Below, in pieces: positions 8,250-18,530 of a stretch of DNA of 64,000 nt. The notes beneath the pieces are model-generated. The model ran no database searches, was not told the DNA's origin, and worked only from the letters and a program-made list of their open reading frames with translations. The translations under genes were made by a program, and so were the position numbers. The stretch's first letter is position 1, and each line of letters begins with the position of its first letter. This DNA comes from Pseudonocardia acidicola. Lineage in GTDB: Bacteria; Actinomycetota; Actinomycetes; Mycobacteriales; Pseudonocardiaceae. The stretch is taken from positions 36,303 through 100,302 of the forward strand of contig NZ_JAAXLA010000019.1 in NCBI RefSeq assembly GCF_012911935.1, given 5' to 3'.

Positions 8250-9209
8250 TCAGACCTTGCGCAGCCGAATCCCGGTCACGCTGTGGTCACCACCCTTGCG
8301 CAGCACCAGGCTGGCCCGGCCCCGGGTGGGCCGGATGTTCTGTTCCAGGTTCGGCCCGTTGATCTCCGCCCAGATTCCCTCGGCGTGCGCGATGGCCTCC
8401 TGCTCGTTGAGCGCGGCGTAGCGCCGGAAGTAGGAGGCGGGGTCGCGGAACGCGGTCTCGCGCAGCCGCAGGAACCGCTCCACGTACCAGCGGCGGATGT
8501 CGTCGGTCGCGGCGTCGACGTAGACCGAGAAGTCGATGAAGTCGCTGACGGCGAGCGCGGCCTGGCCCTCCCGGCGCGGCTGCGCGGGCTGCAGCACGTT
8601 GAGCCCCTCGATCAGCAGGATGTCCGGGCGGTGCACGGTGAGCCGCCGGTCGGGCACGATGTCGTAGACCAGGTGCGAGTACACCGGCGCGGTGACCTCC
8701 GGACGGCCCGCCTTGACCTCGGTGACGAAGCGCAGCAGCGCCCGCCGGTCGTAGGACTCCGGGAAGCCCTTGCGCTGCATGAGCCCGCGCCGCACCAGTT
8801 CGGCGTTCGGGTGCAGGAACCCGTCGGTCGTGACGAGTTCGACGCGGGGGTGCTGCGGCCAGCGGGCGTGCAGCAGCCGCAGCAGCCGGGCGGTGGTCGA
8901 CTTGCCGACCGACACCGACCCGGCGATGCCGATGACGAACGGGGTGCGCGCGGTGTTGGCACCCAGGAACGTCCGGTAGGCGCGGTAGAGCCGGCCGCCC
9001 TCCTGTACGTGCAGCGTGAGCAGCCGGGACAGCGGCAGGTACACCTCACGAACCTCGTCGAGGTCCACCTCGTCGCCGAGGCTGCGCACCCGGTCGAGCT
9101 CGGCGGCGGCCAGCGGCAGCGGCGTGTTCTCGCCGAGCTTCGCCCAGGCGGCCCGGTCGAAGTCGACGAACGGCGAGGCACCGTTTCGGGTGCTGCCCGG
9201 GCGGCTCAC
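8250..9209 (-). CDS. coaA: Pantothenate kinase, type I (CoaA)
   Basis: Phosphorylates pantothenate to 4'-phosphopantothenate, the first committed step of CoA synthesis. The 319-residue protein has the CoaA P-loop [14 protein letters not shown] near residue 95, the TTDGFLHPN and KGFPESYD substrate motifs, the LIEGLNVLQ strand, and a C-terminal [20 protein letters not shown] block. The GTG at 9209 overlaps the TGA of the upstream broken SDR gene as GTGA; a GTG two codons earlier is also possible. Coupling to a pseudogene means translation from an independent signal is probably needed. Confidence 0.93.
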   Translation of the reverse strand: MSRPGSTRNGASPFVDFDRAAWAKLGENTPLPLAAAELDRVRSLGDEVDLDEVREVYLPLSRLLTLHVQEGGRLYRAYRTFLGANTARTPFVIGIAGSVSVGKSTTARLLRLLHARWPQHPRVELVTTDGFLHPNAELVRRGLMQRKGFPESYDRRALLRFVTEVKAGRPEVTAPVYSHLVYDIVPDRRLTVHRPDILLIEGLNVLQPAQPRREGQAALAVSDFIDFSVYVDAATDDIRRWYVERFLRLRETAFRDPASYFRRYAALNEQEAIAHAEGIWAEINGPNLEQNIRPTRGRASLVLRKGGDHSVTGIRLRKV

Positions 9210-9786
9210 TGGCACACCGCGGTGCCCGCGTACTCGGCGACCGCCACCCCGGCGGGCAGCCCCAGCACGTGCACGACGGCGTCGGCGACGGTGTCCGGGT
9301 CGAGCCCGACGCTGTCCATCCGCTCGCTGTAGCGGTCGCGCAGCGGGCCGTCGGGCCAGTCGTCGAGGATCGCGGTGCGGACGAAACCGGGCGCGATCGT
9401 GGTGACCCGGACCCTCTCGTCACGCAGCTCCAGGCGCAGCCCGTCACCGATCGCGTGCACGGCGTGCTTGGTCGCCGAGTAGACCCCACCGGCGGCGGTG
9501 GGCACCCGGCGCCCGGACATCGACGAGATGGTGACGACCGCCGGGGCGGTGCCGCGGCGCAGGTGGGGCAGCGCTGCGCGGGTCACGACGAGCAGCCCGA
9601 TGACGTTGACCGCGAACATGTCCCGCCACTGCTGCGGCCCGGTCTCGGCGACCGGCCCGACGTGGAAGACCCCGGCCGCAGCGCCACCCGGGCGCCGCGG
9701 GCGGCGGCCGCCCGGGCCACCGCGGCGCCGATCCCGGAGGAGGCGCCGGTCACGAGCGTTCGTTGCCCGTTGAGACTCGCCGACAT
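9206..9786 (-). pseudogene. Short-chain dehydrogenase/reductase with internal deletion
   Basis: The N-terminal frame from the ATG at 9786 gives the SDR cofactor loop LVTGASSGIGAAVARAAA and runs to ARVAL near 9680. The reading then shifts by one frame straight to AGVFHVGPVAETGPQQWRDMFAVNVIG, which in intact SDRs comes after the NNAG motif about 45-50 residues further on. The catalytic SSMSG and YSATK blocks and the C-terminus are present. So about 140-150 bp plus a frame is missing between the first beta-alpha unit and NNAG. The first frame stops early, so no functional enzyme is expected. A -10-like TAGGTT lies just before the ATG. Confidence 0.75.
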
Positions 9787-10180
9787 AGAGATCCAACCTA
9801 GACGCTGCACCCGGATCCGGTTGTGGTGACATCAATCGCACCGCCGGCCCCCGATCGTCCGTGCGGCCCGGCAGGATGCCCGTTATGCCCACCTCCGTCA
9901 TCGAGCTGGTCCGGCTGCTGCCGTCGTCGGATCCGCTGGTTCAGGGTCGCGACCGGGGCCGGGGTCAGGGTGGTGTCGCAGCGAGCAGCGCCCGGCCCGC
10001 GGTCCTAGACTGGCCGGCATCGTCGGCGACGCCAGCACGACAGCCAGTACCAGGAGCATCAGTGCCCACCCCAGCGCCCGCCGAGCCGGGCTGCAGTAGT
10101 CGGCCGGGTCGACCGACCTGGCGCCCCGTCCACCGTCGCACGATCGCCATCGCAGTAGGCCCTCGCGCGGGTGGAGCCCG
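9787..10180. other. Intergenic region, no supported gene
   Basis: About 390 bp between the divergent SDR remnant and the first CNNM gene. A short plus frame from 9885 and a short hydrophobic minus frame around 10060 exist, but neither has a convincing start or recognisable domain. The region probably carries the two divergent promoters and perhaps gene debris. Confidence 0.4.
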
Positions 10181-11545
10181 ATGAGCACGCTGCTGTCGAT
10201 CCTCGGCCTGCTCGCCGTCGTCGCGCTCACGCTGGGCACGGCGATCTCGGTGGCCTCGGAGTTCTCGCTCACCGCGCTGGAACGCAGCCAGATCGACGCG
10301 CACGTCGCCGAGGTCGGCGACCGGCGGTCGAAGACCGTGCAGAAGGCCCACCGCGCGCTGTCGTTCCAGCTCTCCGGCAGCCAGCTCGGCATCACGGTGA
10401 CGACGCTGGCCACCGGCTACATCGCCGAACCCGCGATCGCCGAGCTGATCCACCCCGTGCTGCAGAACCTGGGGGTCTCCCCGGGGGTCGCGACCGGTGT
10501 CGCGACGGTGCTGTCACTGGTCCTGGCGACGGCGCTGTCGATGGTGTTCGGCGAGCTGGTGCCCAAGAACATCGCGATCGCCCGGCCGCTGCAGACCGCG
10601 CGGGCGGTCGTCTGGCTGCAGAGCGGCTTCGCCCGCACCTTCCGCTGGTTGATCGACGCCCTCAACTCGGCGGCCAACGCCATCGTCCGCAAGCTCGGCG
10701 TGGAACCGGCCGAGGAGCTGCGCTCGGCCCGCTCGCCCAACGAGCTCAGCTCACTGGTCCGGACCAGCGCGCAGCACGGCACGCTCGACGCCGGTACCGC
10801 CACGCTGATGGACCGCTCACTGCGGTTCACCGACCGGGTGGCCGAGGACGTGATGACCCCACGGGTGCGGATGGAATCGCTCAACACCGACGACACCGTG
10901 GCCGACCTCATCCGGCAGGCCCGGCGCACCGGGTTCTCCCGGTTCCCGGTGCACAACGGCGACCCCGACTCCGTGCTCGGGCTGGTGCACGTCAAGCAGG
11001 CGTTCGGAGTGCCCGCCGAGGAGCGCGAGACCACGCCGGTGCGCGACATCGCGCAGCCTGCGCCGACCGTGCCGGAATCGCTGGACGGCGACGAGCTCCT
11101 CAGCCGGCTGCGCGACTCCGGGCTGCAGACGGCGATGGTGGTCGACGAGTACGGCGGCACCGCCGGCCTGGTCACCCTCGAGGACCTGGTCGAGGAGATC
11201 GTCGGCGACGTCCGCGACGAGCACGACCGTGCCGAACAGGCCCGGATCCGTCCGCTGGGCCGGGACAGCTGGCTGGTGTCGGGTCTGCTGCGCGGCGACG
11301 AGGTGGCCGATGCGACGGGTTTCATCATGCCGCCCGGCGACTACGAGACGCTGGCCGGCTTGGTGCTGTCCCGGCTGGGCCGGATCCCCGACGTCGGCGA
11401 CGACGTCAACGTCGGCGACTGGCGGCTGACCGTGATGCGCCGCGACCGCAACCGCGTCGCCGAGCTGCGGCTGGCCCGCCGCGACCAGGCGGAGGCCGAG
11501 GCGCCCGTGCAGCGCACCCCGGACCGGGAGCCTGCCCGTGGGTAG
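10181..11545 (+). CDS. CNNM/CorC-family membrane protein with CBS domains
   Basis: A 454-residue protein of the hemolysin C/CorC (UPF0053) family, implicated in Mg2+ or Co2+ homeostasis. Order: DUF21 membrane domain with about four helices (residues 5-190; GELVPKNIAIARP is the family signature), a CBS pair (EDVMTPRVRMESL at about 215; VVDEYGGTAGLVTLEDLVEEIVGD at about 325) and a C-terminal CorC_HlyC domain (about 360-440). Its 3' end overlaps the next gene by eight bases, so the two are co-translated. Confidence 0.9.
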   Translation: MSTLLSILGLLAVVALTLGTAISVASEFSLTALERSQIDAHVAEVGDRRSKTVQKAHRALSFQLSGSQLGITVTTLATGYIAEPAIAELIHPVLQNLGVSPGVATGVATVLSLVLATALSMVFGELVPKNIAIARPLQTARAVVWLQSGFARTFRWLIDALNSAANAIVRKLGVEPAEELRSARSPNELSSLVRTSAQHGTLDAGTATLMDRSLRFTDRVAEDVMTPRVRMESLNTDDTVADLIRQARRTGFSRFPVHNGDPDSVLGLVHVKQAFGVPAEERETTPVRDIAQPAPTVPESLDGDELLSRLRDSGLQTAMVVDEYGGTAGLVTLEDLVEEIVGDVRDEHDRAEQARIRPLGRDSWLVSGLLRGDEVADATGFIMPPGDYETLAGLVLSRLGRIPDVGDDVNVGDWRLTVMRRDRNRVAELRLARRDQAEAEAPVQRTPDREPARG

Positions 11546-12611
11546 CGACCTGCTGGCGCTGCTGGCCGCGGTGCTGCTGCTGGCGGCCAACGCGTTCTTC
11601 GTCGGAGCCGAGTTCGCGCTCATCTCGGCCCGGCGCGACCGGCTGGAGGCGATGGCGCAGGCTGGTGTGGCGTCGGCCCGGACGGTGCTGAAGGCCAGCG
11701 GGGACCTGTCCCGGATGCTGGCCGCCTCGCAACTGGGCATCACGATCGCGTCGCTGCTGCTCGGCCGGCTCGGCGAGCCCGCGGTGGCGCACCTGATCGA
11801 GCGGCCGTTCGAGTTGCTCGGGCTGCCACCGGCGCTGCTGCACCCGATCGCGTTCGCGCTCTCGCTGGCGCTGGTCGTCGTCGCGCACATGGTGCTCGGC
11901 GAGATGGTGCCCAAGAACATCGCGATCGCCGGACCGGAACGCACCGCGGCGCTGCTGGTGCCGCCGTTCCTCGTCTTCACCAAGATCATGCGGCCGGTCA
12001 TCGAGCTGTTCAACTGGATGGCCAACGGCACCCTGCGGCTGATGGGGATCGCCCCGCGCGACGAACTGGAGGCGGCGTTCACCTCCGGCGAGCTGTCGGC
12101 GATGATCGCCGACTCGCGGCGTGAGGGACTGCTCGACGACTCCGAGTCCAGCCGGCTCGCGCGCACCCTGCGCTCGGCGGAGGCCACCGTGGCCGACGCA
12201 CTCGTCCCGGCCGACAAGCTGATCACGCTGTCGGCCCGGCCGACCGTCGGCGAGGTCGCGCAGGCGGTGGAGCAGACCGGGTTCTCCCGTTTCCCGCTGC
12301 GCGGCCCGGACGGCCGGCTGACCGGGTACCTGCACGTCAAGGACATCCTCGACGTGATGGACGACCCGGCCGCGGCGGTGCCGCGCGGGCGTGTCCGGGG
12401 ACTGCCCGAGGTGCCGGCCGACGCACGGCTGGACGACGCCCTGGCCGCGCTGCGCAGCTCCCGGGCGCACCTGGCACGCGCGGTGAACGGACGCGGGGAC
12501 ACCGTCGGGCTGGTCGCGATGGAGGACCTTCTCGAGCACTACGTCGGGACGGTGCGCGACTCCACCCATGCCGACGAACTCCCCCGCGAGTCGTCCCCTT
12601 CGGGAGGGTGA
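11538..12611 (+). CDS. CNNM/CorC-family membrane protein lacking the CorC_HlyC domain
   Basis: A paralogue of the upstream gene, 357 residues. The DUF21 domain is intact (LGEMVPKNIAIAGP); the CBS pair is weaker and ends near LVAMEDLLEHYVGT, and the C-terminal CorC_HlyC domain is absent. Tandem long and short paralogues of this kind are common in actinobacteria and may form heterodimers. The last codons (ESSPSGG) fall inside a 22-bp-period repeat array that continues downstream. Confidence 0.88.
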   Translation: MGSDLLALLAAVLLLAANAFFVGAEFALISARRDRLEAMAQAGVASARTVLKASGDLSRMLAASQLGITIASLLLGRLGEPAVAHLIERPFELLGLPPALLHPIAFALSLALVVVAHMVLGEMVPKNIAIAGPERTAALLVPPFLVFTKIMRPVIELFNWMANGTLRLMGIAPRDELEAAFTSGELSAMIADSRREGLLDDSESSRLARTLRSAEATVADALVPADKLITLSARPTVGEVAQAVEQTGFSRFPLRGPDGRLTGYLHVKDILDVMDDPAAAVPRGRVRGLPEVPADARLDDALAALRSSRAHLARAVNGRGDTVGLVAMEDLLEHYVGTVRDSTHADELPRESSPSGG

Positions 12612-12652
12612 GTCGCCCATTCTCGGAGGGCGAGTCGCCCTTGCCGGGCGGC
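12587..12652. repeat. 22-bp-period repeat array, three units
   Basis: The core (C/T)GAGTCG(C/T)CC recurs at 12587, 12609 and 12631, an exact 22-bp spacing, with intervening GGGAGGG blocks also partly conserved. The first unit codes for the last residues of the CNNM protein. Read on the minus strand it gives CGACTCGCCCTCC-like units and the terminal CGACTCGCGGGGG, matching the array at 41519. Function unknown; a family of dispersed intergenic repeats. Confidence 0.75.
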
Positions 12653-12680
12653 CGGCGGACCGGCGGGTACCGTCGGCCGC

Positions 12681-13604
12681 ATGGGGCCGAGCACGATCGA
12701 GCAGCACCCGGGCGACGCACCCGAGGCGGGGCTCTTGGTCCTCGACGAGCCGGCGTGGCGGGCCCGGGCCGCCGCCCACCGCGAGCGCGTCGGCCGGTGG
12801 ACCGAGCCGCACCGGGAACGCCGGCGCCGCGGCGAGGCCCATCCCGTCCTCGACTTCCTGTTCACGTACTACTCGCTGCGACCGTCGCGGCTCGAGCAGT
12901 GGCATCCCGGCCCCGGGGTGCTGCTGCGCGGCGCCGGTGCGGACGACTACCTCGGCTTCCCCGGCTACCGCCGCGACGGCGACGGCGTCCTGCTCGACCT
13001 CGCCGTGCTGCCCGGGCGGCTGCGGGCCACGGCCGGTTCCGTGCACACCCTGCTCACCGCCACGGCCGGCCGGGCGCCGCGGCTGAGCTGCTTCGGGCTG
13101 CACGAGTGGGCGATGGTCTACCGCACCGACGCCCCGCGGCACGGTGCGGTGCCGCTGCGGCTGGGTGCGGACGGGACCGACGCGGTCGTCGAGTCGCTGC
13201 CGGTGCACTGCACACACCACGACGCGTTCCGCTTCTTCACCGCCGCCGCCCGCCCGCGCAACGCGATCACCCCGCGTCGCGAGGACCAGGTGCGCCACGA
13301 GCAGCCCGGCTGCCTGCACGCGACGATGGACCTCTACAAGTGGGCCTACAAGCTCGCGCCGGCCACCCCGTCGGACCTGCTGGCCGACTGCTTCGCCCTC
13401 ACCGCCGAGGTGCGCGAGCTGGACATGCGGGCCAGCCCCTACGACCTCGCCGCGCTGGGCTACCCCCCGGTGCGCATCGAGACCCCGGCCGGACGCGCCG
13501 AGTACGCCCGCGCCCAGGCGGGATTCGCCACCCGGGCCGCGCCACTGCGCGACCGCCTCATCGCCCTGTGCGAGGCGCTCCACGAGCAGCGTCAGCTGCC
13601 GTAG
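12681..13604 (+). CDS. 3-methyladenine DNA glycosylase-like conserved protein
   Basis: A 307-residue protein of the actinobacterial family usually named 3-methyladenine DNA glycosylase. Characteristic blocks are the N-terminal [57 protein letters not shown] and [19 protein letters not shown] see no clear helix-hairpin-helix motif, so the glycosylase name is inherited, not shown. Its 3' end overlaps the convergent gcvP 3' end by 13 bp. Confidence 0.65.
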   Translation: MGPSTIEQHPGDAPEAGLLVLDEPAWRARAAAHRERVGRWTEPHRERRRRGEAHPVLDFLFTYYSLRPSRLEQWHPGPGVLLRGAGADDYLGFPGYRRDGDGVLLDLAVLPGRLRATAGSVHTLLTATAGRAPRLSCFGLHEWAMVYRTDAPRHGAVPLRLGADGTDAVVESLPVHCTHHDAFRFFTAAARPRNAITPRREDQVRHEQPGCLHATMDLYKWAYKLAPATPSDLLADCFALTAEVRELDMRASPYDLAALGYPPVRIETPAGRAEYARAQAGFATRAAPLRDRLIALCEALHEQRQLP

Positions 13605-16465
13605 GCGGCCACCGGCGGGCAGGAGCACACCAGGTTGCGGTCGCCGTGGGCGCCGTCGATGCGGCGCACCGGGGGCCAGACCTTGCGGTCGTGCACACCG
13701 GGCGTGACGCCGGTGGGGTAGGCGGCCAGTTCGCGGGTGTACGGGTGGTCCCACTTGTCGGCCAGGCAGGCCGCGGTGTGCGGGGCCCCGCGTAGCGGGT
13801 TGTCCTCCACCGGCCACTCCCCCGCCGCGACGCGGTCGATCTCGCCGCGGATGCCGATCATCGCCTCGACGAACCGGTCGAGTTCGGCGAGGTCCTCGCT
13901 CTCGGTCGGCTCGACCATCAGCGTGCCCGCCACCGGGAAGGACATCGTGGGCGCGTGCAGGCCGTAGTCGGCGAGCCGCTTGGCCACATCGTCGACGGTC
14001 ACACCGGTCTCCTTGGTGATCCGGCGCAGGTCGAGGATGCATTCGTGGGCCACGTACCCGCCGGGGCCGGTGTAGAGCACCGGGTAGTGCTCACCGAGCC
14101 GGCGCGCGACATAGTTCGCGGCCGCGACCGCGGTGAGGGTGGCCCGGCGCAGCCCGGGCAGGCCCATCATCCGGATGTAGGCCCACGAGATGGGCAGCAC
14201 CCCGGGGCTGCCGTAGGGCGCCGCCGACACCGCGCCCACCACCCCACGGCCGGGCAGGAACGGCGCAAGATGCTCGGCCACGGCGACCGGGCCGACGCCC
14301 GGGCCGCCACCGCCGTGCGGGATGCAGAACGTCTTGTGCAGGTTGAGGTGGCTGACGTCGCCGCCGAAGGCCCCGGGCCGGGCCAGCCCGACCAGCGCGT
14401 TGAGGTTGGCCCCGTCGACGTAGACCTGCCCGCCGGCGGCGTGCACCGCATCGCAGACGTCGCGCACGTGCTCCTCGTACACCCCGTGCGTCGACGGGTA
14501 GGTGATCATCAGCGCGGCGAGCCGGTCGGCGTGCTCGGCGATCTTCGCCCGCAGGTCGTCCAGGTCGACGTCACCGGACGGGGCGGTCGCGACCACGACC
14601 ACCCGCATCCCGGCCATCACCGCCGACGCCGCGTTCGTGCCGTGCGCGCTGGCCGGGATCAGGCACACGTCGCGGTGTGCCTCCCCCCGGGAGCGGTGGT
14701 AGGCGGCGATGGCCAGCAGCCCGGACAGCTCACCCTGGCTGCCGGCGTTGGGCTGCAGCGACACCGCCGCGTATCCGGTGAGCTCGGCCAGCCAGCGCTC
14801 CAGGTCGGCGATCATCTCCAGCGTGCCGGCGGCGTCGGCCGCGGGCACGAACGGGTGCAGGTCGGCGAACGCCGGCCAGGTGATCGGCTCCATCTCCGCG
14901 GTCGCGTTGAGCTTCATCGTGCACGACCCGAGCGGGATCATCGTGCGGTCCAGCGCCAGGTCGGCGTCGGCGAGCCGGCGCAGCCAGCGCATCAGCGAGG
15001 TCTCGCTGCGGTGGGAGTGGAACACCGGGTGGGTCAGGTACTCCGATTCCCGGCGCAGTGCCTCGGGCAGCGCATCGGCCGTCGCGGCGTCGAGGTCGTC
15101 GACCGAACCGACCGCGACCCCGAACGCCGCCCACACCGCCTCCAGGTGGGCGATGGTCGTCAGCTCCGAGCAGGCGATCCCGACGACGTCGCAGGACACC
15201 CGGCGCAGCGCGATCCCGGCGTCGTGCGCGGCGGTGACGACCGCGTCGGCCCGTCCGGGGACCCGGGCGGTGACGGTGTCGAAGAACGCCTCGTGCACGA
15301 TCTCGACGCCGCCGGAGCGCAGCCCACCGGCCAGCACCGCGGCCATCCGGTGCACCCGGCGCGCGATCGCGCGCAGCCCGTCGGGGCCGTGGTAGACGGC
15401 GTAGCAGGCCGCGACGACGGCGAGCAGCACCTGCGCGGTGCAGATGTTGCTGGTCGCCTTCTCCCGGCGGATGTGCTGTTCGCGAGTCTGCAGCGCGAGC
15501 CGCAGCGCCGGGTTCCCGTCGGCGTCGCGGGTCAGCCCGACGAGCCGGCCGGGCAGCTGGCGGGCCAGCTTCTGCTGCACCGACAGGTAGCCGGCGTGCG
15601 GGCCACCGAACCCGAGCGGGACACCGAAGCGCTGGGTGGTGCCCACCGCCGCGTCGGCGCCCAGCTCGCCGGGCGGGGTGAGCAGGGTCAGCGCGAGCAG
15701 GTCGGCGGCGACGGCCACGAGCGCGCCCCGCTCGTGTGCGGCCTCGATGAGGCCGGCCGGGCCGGTCACCGCGCCGGATGCACCGGGGTAGCTGACGAGC
15801 AGCCCGAAGAACTCCCCGTCCGGCAGCCCGGCGCCCAGGTCGGCGACGTCGAGTTCGATACCCAGCGGCTCGGCCCGGGTGCGCAGTACCTCGAGGGTCT
15901 GCGGCAGCGTGTCGGCGTCGACCACGAAACGGGGCGACGTGGACTTCCCGGCCCTGCGCAGCAGCGTCATCGCCTCGGCCGCCGCGGTGGCCTCGTCGAG
16001 CAGCGACGCCCCGGCCACCGGCAACCCGGTCAGGTCCGACACCGTGGTCTGGAACGTCAGCAGCGCCTCGAGCCGGCCCTGGCTGATCTCGGGCTGGTAG
16101 GGGGTGTACGCGGTGTACCAGGCCGGGTTCTCCAGCACGTGCCGGCGGATCACCGGCGGGGTCTGGGTGCCCGCGTACCCCAGCCCGATCATCGGGACGG
16201 CCACGGTGTTGCGGGCGGCCAGGGCGCGCAGCTCGGCGAGCATCTCGGCCTCGGAGACCGGCGCGGGCAGCGACGAGGACGCGGCGACGCCGGAGCCGTC
16301 ACGGATCGTGGCCGGCAGCGCACGATCGGCCAGTTCGTCGAGCGATCCGACTCCGATCGTGGCCAGCATCCGGTCCAGGTCGTCCGCCCGGGGGCCGATG
16401 TGCCGGTCGGCGAACGGGGTGCCGCGCTGCAGGACGGTCAGCGGGACGTGGGGCTCGGGGCTCAT
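13592..16465 (-). CDS. gcvP: Glycine dehydrogenase (decarboxylating), P-protein
   Basis: The P-protein of the glycine cleavage system: it decarboxylates glycine with PLP and passes the aminomethyl group to lipoylated GcvH. The single 957-residue chain carries both halves of the alpha2 type enzyme. The PLP lysine is Lys711 in [19 protein letters not shown], and the N-terminal [12 protein letters not shown] motif is typical. The partner gcvH lies at 19069 on the same strand but is not contiguous; gcvT is not in the window. A tandem glycine riboswitch in the leader indicates induction by glycine. Confidence 0.96.
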   Translation of the reverse strand: MSPEPHVPLTVLQRGTPFADRHIGPRADDLDRMLATIGVGSLDELADRALPATIRDGSGVAASSSLPAPVSEAEMLAELRALAARNTVAVPMIGLGYAGTQTPPVIRRHVLENPAWYTAYTPYQPEISQGRLEALLTFQTTVSDLTGLPVAGASLLDEATAAAEAMTLLRRAGKSTSPRFVVDADTLPQTLEVLRTRAEPLGIELDVADLGAGLPDGEFFGLLVSYPGASGAVTGPAGLIEAAHERGALVAVAADLLALTLLTPPGELGADAAVGTTQRFGVPLGFGGPHAGYLSVQQKLARQLPGRLVGLTRDADGNPALRLALQTREQHIRREKATSNICTAQVLLAVVAACYAVYHGPDGLRAIARRVHRMAAVLAGGLRSGGVEIVHEAFFDTVTARVPGRADAVVTAAHDAGIALRRVSCDVVGIACSELTTIAHLEAVWAAFGVAVGSVDDLDAATADALPEALRRESEYLTHPVFHSHRSETSLMRWLRRLADADLALDRTMIPLGSCTMKLNATAEMEPITWPAFADLHPFVPAADAAGTLEMIADLERWLAELTGYAAVSLQPNAGSQGELSGLLAIAAYHRSRGEAHRDVCLIPASAHGTNAASAVMAGMRVVVVATAPSGDVDLDDLRAKIAEHADRLAALMITYPSTHGVYEEHVRDVCDAVHAAGGQVYVDGANLNALVGLARPGAFGGDVSHLNLHKTFCIPHGGGGPGVGPVAVAEHLAPFLPGRGVVGAVSAAPYGSPGVLPISWAYIRMMGLPGLRRATLTAVAAANYVARRLGEHYPVLYTGPGGYVAHECILDLRRITKETGVTVDDVAKRLADYGLHAPTMSFPVAGTLMVEPTESEDLAELDRFVEAMIGIRGEIDRVAAGEWPVEDNPLRGAPHTAACLADKWDHPYTRELAAYPTGVTPGVHDRKVWPPVRRIDGAHGDRNLVCSCPPVAAYGS

Positions 16466-16504
16466 CGGTCGACCTCTCGCAAGACGTGGGCGCGCTCGGG
16501 CTGC

Positions 16505-16710
16505 CCTCCCCCTCTGTCGATACCCGTGACCGGGCGCCTGAGAGATTCACCCCGGCTGACCGGAGCTTTCCCCGTCGGCGGACGGCGGTGACGGCCACCG
16601 TCGCTTTCCAGAGGCGTCTCGCCCACGCGGTCCGTGCTGCCTGAGAGGTTCCGGGGAGGATTTGCTCCTTCGGCGCCCGGCTCGACCGGCCGGGTCTCTC
16701 CCGCGTGGGA
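16505..16710 (-). promoter_or_regulatory. Tandem glycine riboswitch upstream of gcvP
   Basis: On the minus strand the leader shows two glycine aptamers in series. The first runs from CGGGAGAGACC near 16706 through GCGCCGAAGGAGCAA to CCTCTCAGGC near 16640. The second runs from GGGCGAGACGCC near 16625 through GGGGAAAGCTCCGG to ATCTCTCAGG near 16540. These are the conserved glycine-aptamer blocks with the normal closing CUCUCAGG strands, and a short linker joins them as in cooperative tandem switches. It ends about 40-70 nt before the gcvP ATG. Such switches turn glycine cleavage on when glycine is high. Confidence 0.92.
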
Positions 16711-16792
16711 TCGGCGACTACGCAGCACAGCCTACTGCGAGACCCGTAGTTCCACCGAGGCCCTTGGTCCCGGGCGTCGCCACAATTCGCCC

Positions 16793-17092
16793 ATGACAAC
16801 GTCCGGCCCGAAGGCCCCGCCGTCCGCCACCACCGCCGCGTTCTCCATGCAGGCCGTCGCGTCGTTCGCGATCTCGCTGGCGGCCGTCACGATCGCGATC
16901 ATCTATCTGCCCGCGGACCCGTGGGTCCGGGCGTTCCTCGCCATCAGCGTGCTCTACGTGACCACGTCGGCGTTCACACTGTCCACGTGCGTCCGGGACA
17001 AGCAGGAGTCGACGAGCGTGGTGAGCCGGGTCGATCAGGCGCGGCTGGACAAGCTGCTCGCCGAGCACGACCCGTTCGCGAGTGTCGCCTGA
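16793..17092 (+). CDS. YiaA/YiaB-family small inner membrane protein
   Basis: A 99-residue protein with two transmembrane helices (about residues 19-40 and 47-66) joined by a short PADPW turn and followed by TLSTCVRDKQE, the pattern of the YiaAB two-helix domain. The C-terminal 30 residues are a charged cytoplasmic tail. A CACAAT -10-like box lies about 10 bp before the ATG, suggesting a near-leaderless transcript divergent from gcvP. Function unknown. Confidence 0.8.
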   Translation: MTTSGPKAPPSATTAAFSMQAVASFAISLAAVTIAIIYLPADPWVRAFLAISVLYVTTSAFTLSTCVRDKQESTSVVSRVDQARLDKLLAEHDPFASVA

Positions 17093-17116
17093 CGGCGATC
17101 GACGGGCCGGCTCCGG

Positions 17117-17695
17117 TCAGCTGATGGCGCGGCGCGCCCGGCGGCGGCTCAGCTCGTCCTCCGGGGCGTCGTCGACGCTGCCGCCGTCGGCCCGCTCCAC
17201 CGGGAAGTCCTTGATCGAGCCGCTGATCTCGCGCATCGCGCCGCTGACCGCGATCCCGAAGACCCCCTGCCCGCCCTGCAGCAGGTCGACGACCTCCTCC
17301 GGGGAGGAGCATTCGTAGACCGTGGTGCCGTCGCTGAACAGCGTGATGCCGGCCAGATCTCTTATCCCACGCCGTCGCAGGTGTTCCACGGCGACCCGGA
17401 TGTTCTGCAGCGAGACCCCGGCGTCGAGCAGGCGTTTGACCACCTTGAGGACCAGCACGTCCTTGAAGGAGTACAGCCGCTGGCTCCCGGAGCCGGCCGC
17501 ACCTCTTATCGACGGGACGACCAGGCCGGTCCGGGCCCAGTAGTCCAGCTGCCGGTAGGTGATGCCGACGACCTGGCAGGCCGTCGGTCCACGGAACCCG
17601 ACGAGCTGGTCGGGCAGCCCGTCGAGGCCCTCCCCGACCAGCGGGTCAGGGAAGAGTTCGCCCTGCTCCGGCGCGTCGGGCGGCGACGCGTCCAC
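17117..17695 (-). CDS. MerR-family transcriptional regulator (Rv1830-like)
   Basis: A 192-residue regulator. The MerR winged helix lies in TACQVVGITYRQLDYWARTGLVVPS and SGSQRLYSFKDVLVLKVVKRLLDAGVSL, followed by a C-terminal sensing part with GITLFSDGTTVYECSSPEEVVDLLQGGQGVFGIAVSGAMRE, close to the mycobacterial Rv1830 type encoded beside gcvB. The GTG at 17695 is chosen for its GGGAGGGAG ribosome-binding site; an open frame continues further upstream. It is the distal gene of the garA-DUF151-MerR block. The mycobacterial block has two MerR genes; only this one is present here. Confidence 0.88.
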   Translation of the reverse strand: MDASPPDAPEQGELFPDPLVGEGLDGLPDQLVGFRGPTACQVVGITYRQLDYWARTGLVVPSIRGAAGSGSQRLYSFKDVLVLKVVKRLLDAGVSLQNIRVAVEHLRRRGIRDLAGITLFSDGTTVYECSSPEEVVDLLQGGQGVFGIAVSGAMREISGSIKDFPVERADGGSVDDAPEDELSRRRARRAIS

Positions 17696-17858
17696 GGCAC
17701 TCCCTCCCGCCGGGCGATGCGCATCTCTGCGCGTCGCCCGTCCCACTGACCAGCTGATGATCTGACCGTAAGCGGGTGCGCGCACTGGGTCAACGCGCCG
17801 CGCCGTTGCGTTTCACCCGGAGACGGGCGTGTCGCGCCGCCGTCGGGTGCCGCGCCGA

Positions 17859-18335
17859 TTATCCGGGCTGAGCGCCGCGGAAGTCCTCCGGGGAGACCGA
17901 GTCGAGGAACTCGCGGAACTTCTCGACCTCGTCCTCCTGCTCGTCCGGGATGATCAGGCCCGCCTCGGAGAGCACGCTCTCCTCCGCGTGGATCGGCACC
18001 CCGACGCGCAGTGCCAGCGCGACCGAGTCACTCGGCCGCGCGGACACCTTGATCCCGCCGTCGAAGATCAACTCGGCGTAGAAGGTGCCCTCCTGCAGGT
18101 CGGTGATGCGTACCTGTTCCAGGCGCCGCCCCAGCGCCGTGATCACGTCCTTGAGCAGGTCGTGGGTCAACGGCCGGGCAGGCTTGACGCCCTGTTGCTC
18201 CAGAGCGATCGCCGTCGCCTCCACCGAGCCGATCCAGATCGGCAGGTAGCGGTCTCCGCTGGTCTCCCTCAACAAGAGGATGGGCTGGTTCGCGGGCAAC
18301 TCGACCCTGACACCCACGACGCGCATCTCGCTCAT
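17859..18335 (-). CDS. Bifunctional nuclease family protein (DUF151)
   Basis: A 158-residue protein matching the DUF151 (BFN) family, with RYLPIWIGSVEATAIALEQQG, RPLTHDLLKDVI, GTFYAELIF and SARPSDSVALALRVGVPI. Plant and thermophile homologues have RNase/DNase activity, but the role in actinobacteria is unsettled. It stands between garA and the MerR gene as in mycobacteria, and a 195-bp upstream gap suggests its own promoter. Confidence 0.87.
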   Translation of the reverse strand: MSEMRVVGVRVELPANQPILLLRETSGDRYLPIWIGSVEATAIALEQQGVKPARPLTHDLLKDVITALGRRLEQVRITDLQEGTFYAELIFDGGIKVSARPSDSVALALRVGVPIHAEESVLSEAGLIIPDEQEDEVEKFREFLDSVSPEDFRGAQPG

Positions 18336-18371
18336 GCGCCCGCCTCCTCACCCATCTACGTCCGCACTCCG

Positions 18372-18428
18372 CTCGGTTCCGGGGCTCGTTCCGGGCTCGA
18401 TCCGGGCTGATCTGATCCCGATCTGATC
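18372..18428. repeat. Short direct repeats upstream of the DUF151 gene
   Basis: Three near-copies of CTCGNTCCGGG (starting about 18372, 18385 and 18396) are followed by two exact GATCTGATC copies (18409-18417, 18420-18428). They lie in the promoter region of the DUF151 nuclease gene and could be regulator sites or simple slippage. Confidence 0.4.
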
Positions 18429-18530
18429 GCTGCGGGCCCCGGGCGGCGTCTGACCCCTTCGACGCTACACGGGCGATCCCGGCCGCGCGCGCCTCCGGAC
18501 GGGCAGTTCGCGGCCGAATCGTGATCGTGG

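Noticed and set aside
9885..10184. Short plus frame starting MPTSVIELVRLLPSS and a hydrophobic minus frame near 10060
   Set aside because: No usable ribosome-binding site, low-complexity continuation and no family; may be debris, not called as genes.
12587..12652. 22-bp array considered as a CRISPR or integron-like array
   Set aside because: Spacing of 22 bp is too short for repeat plus spacer, and no cas or integrase gene is present.
13955..16591. 878-codon plus-strand frame opposite gcvP
   Set aside because: Antisense to a complete glycine dehydrogenase, with no recognisable domain.
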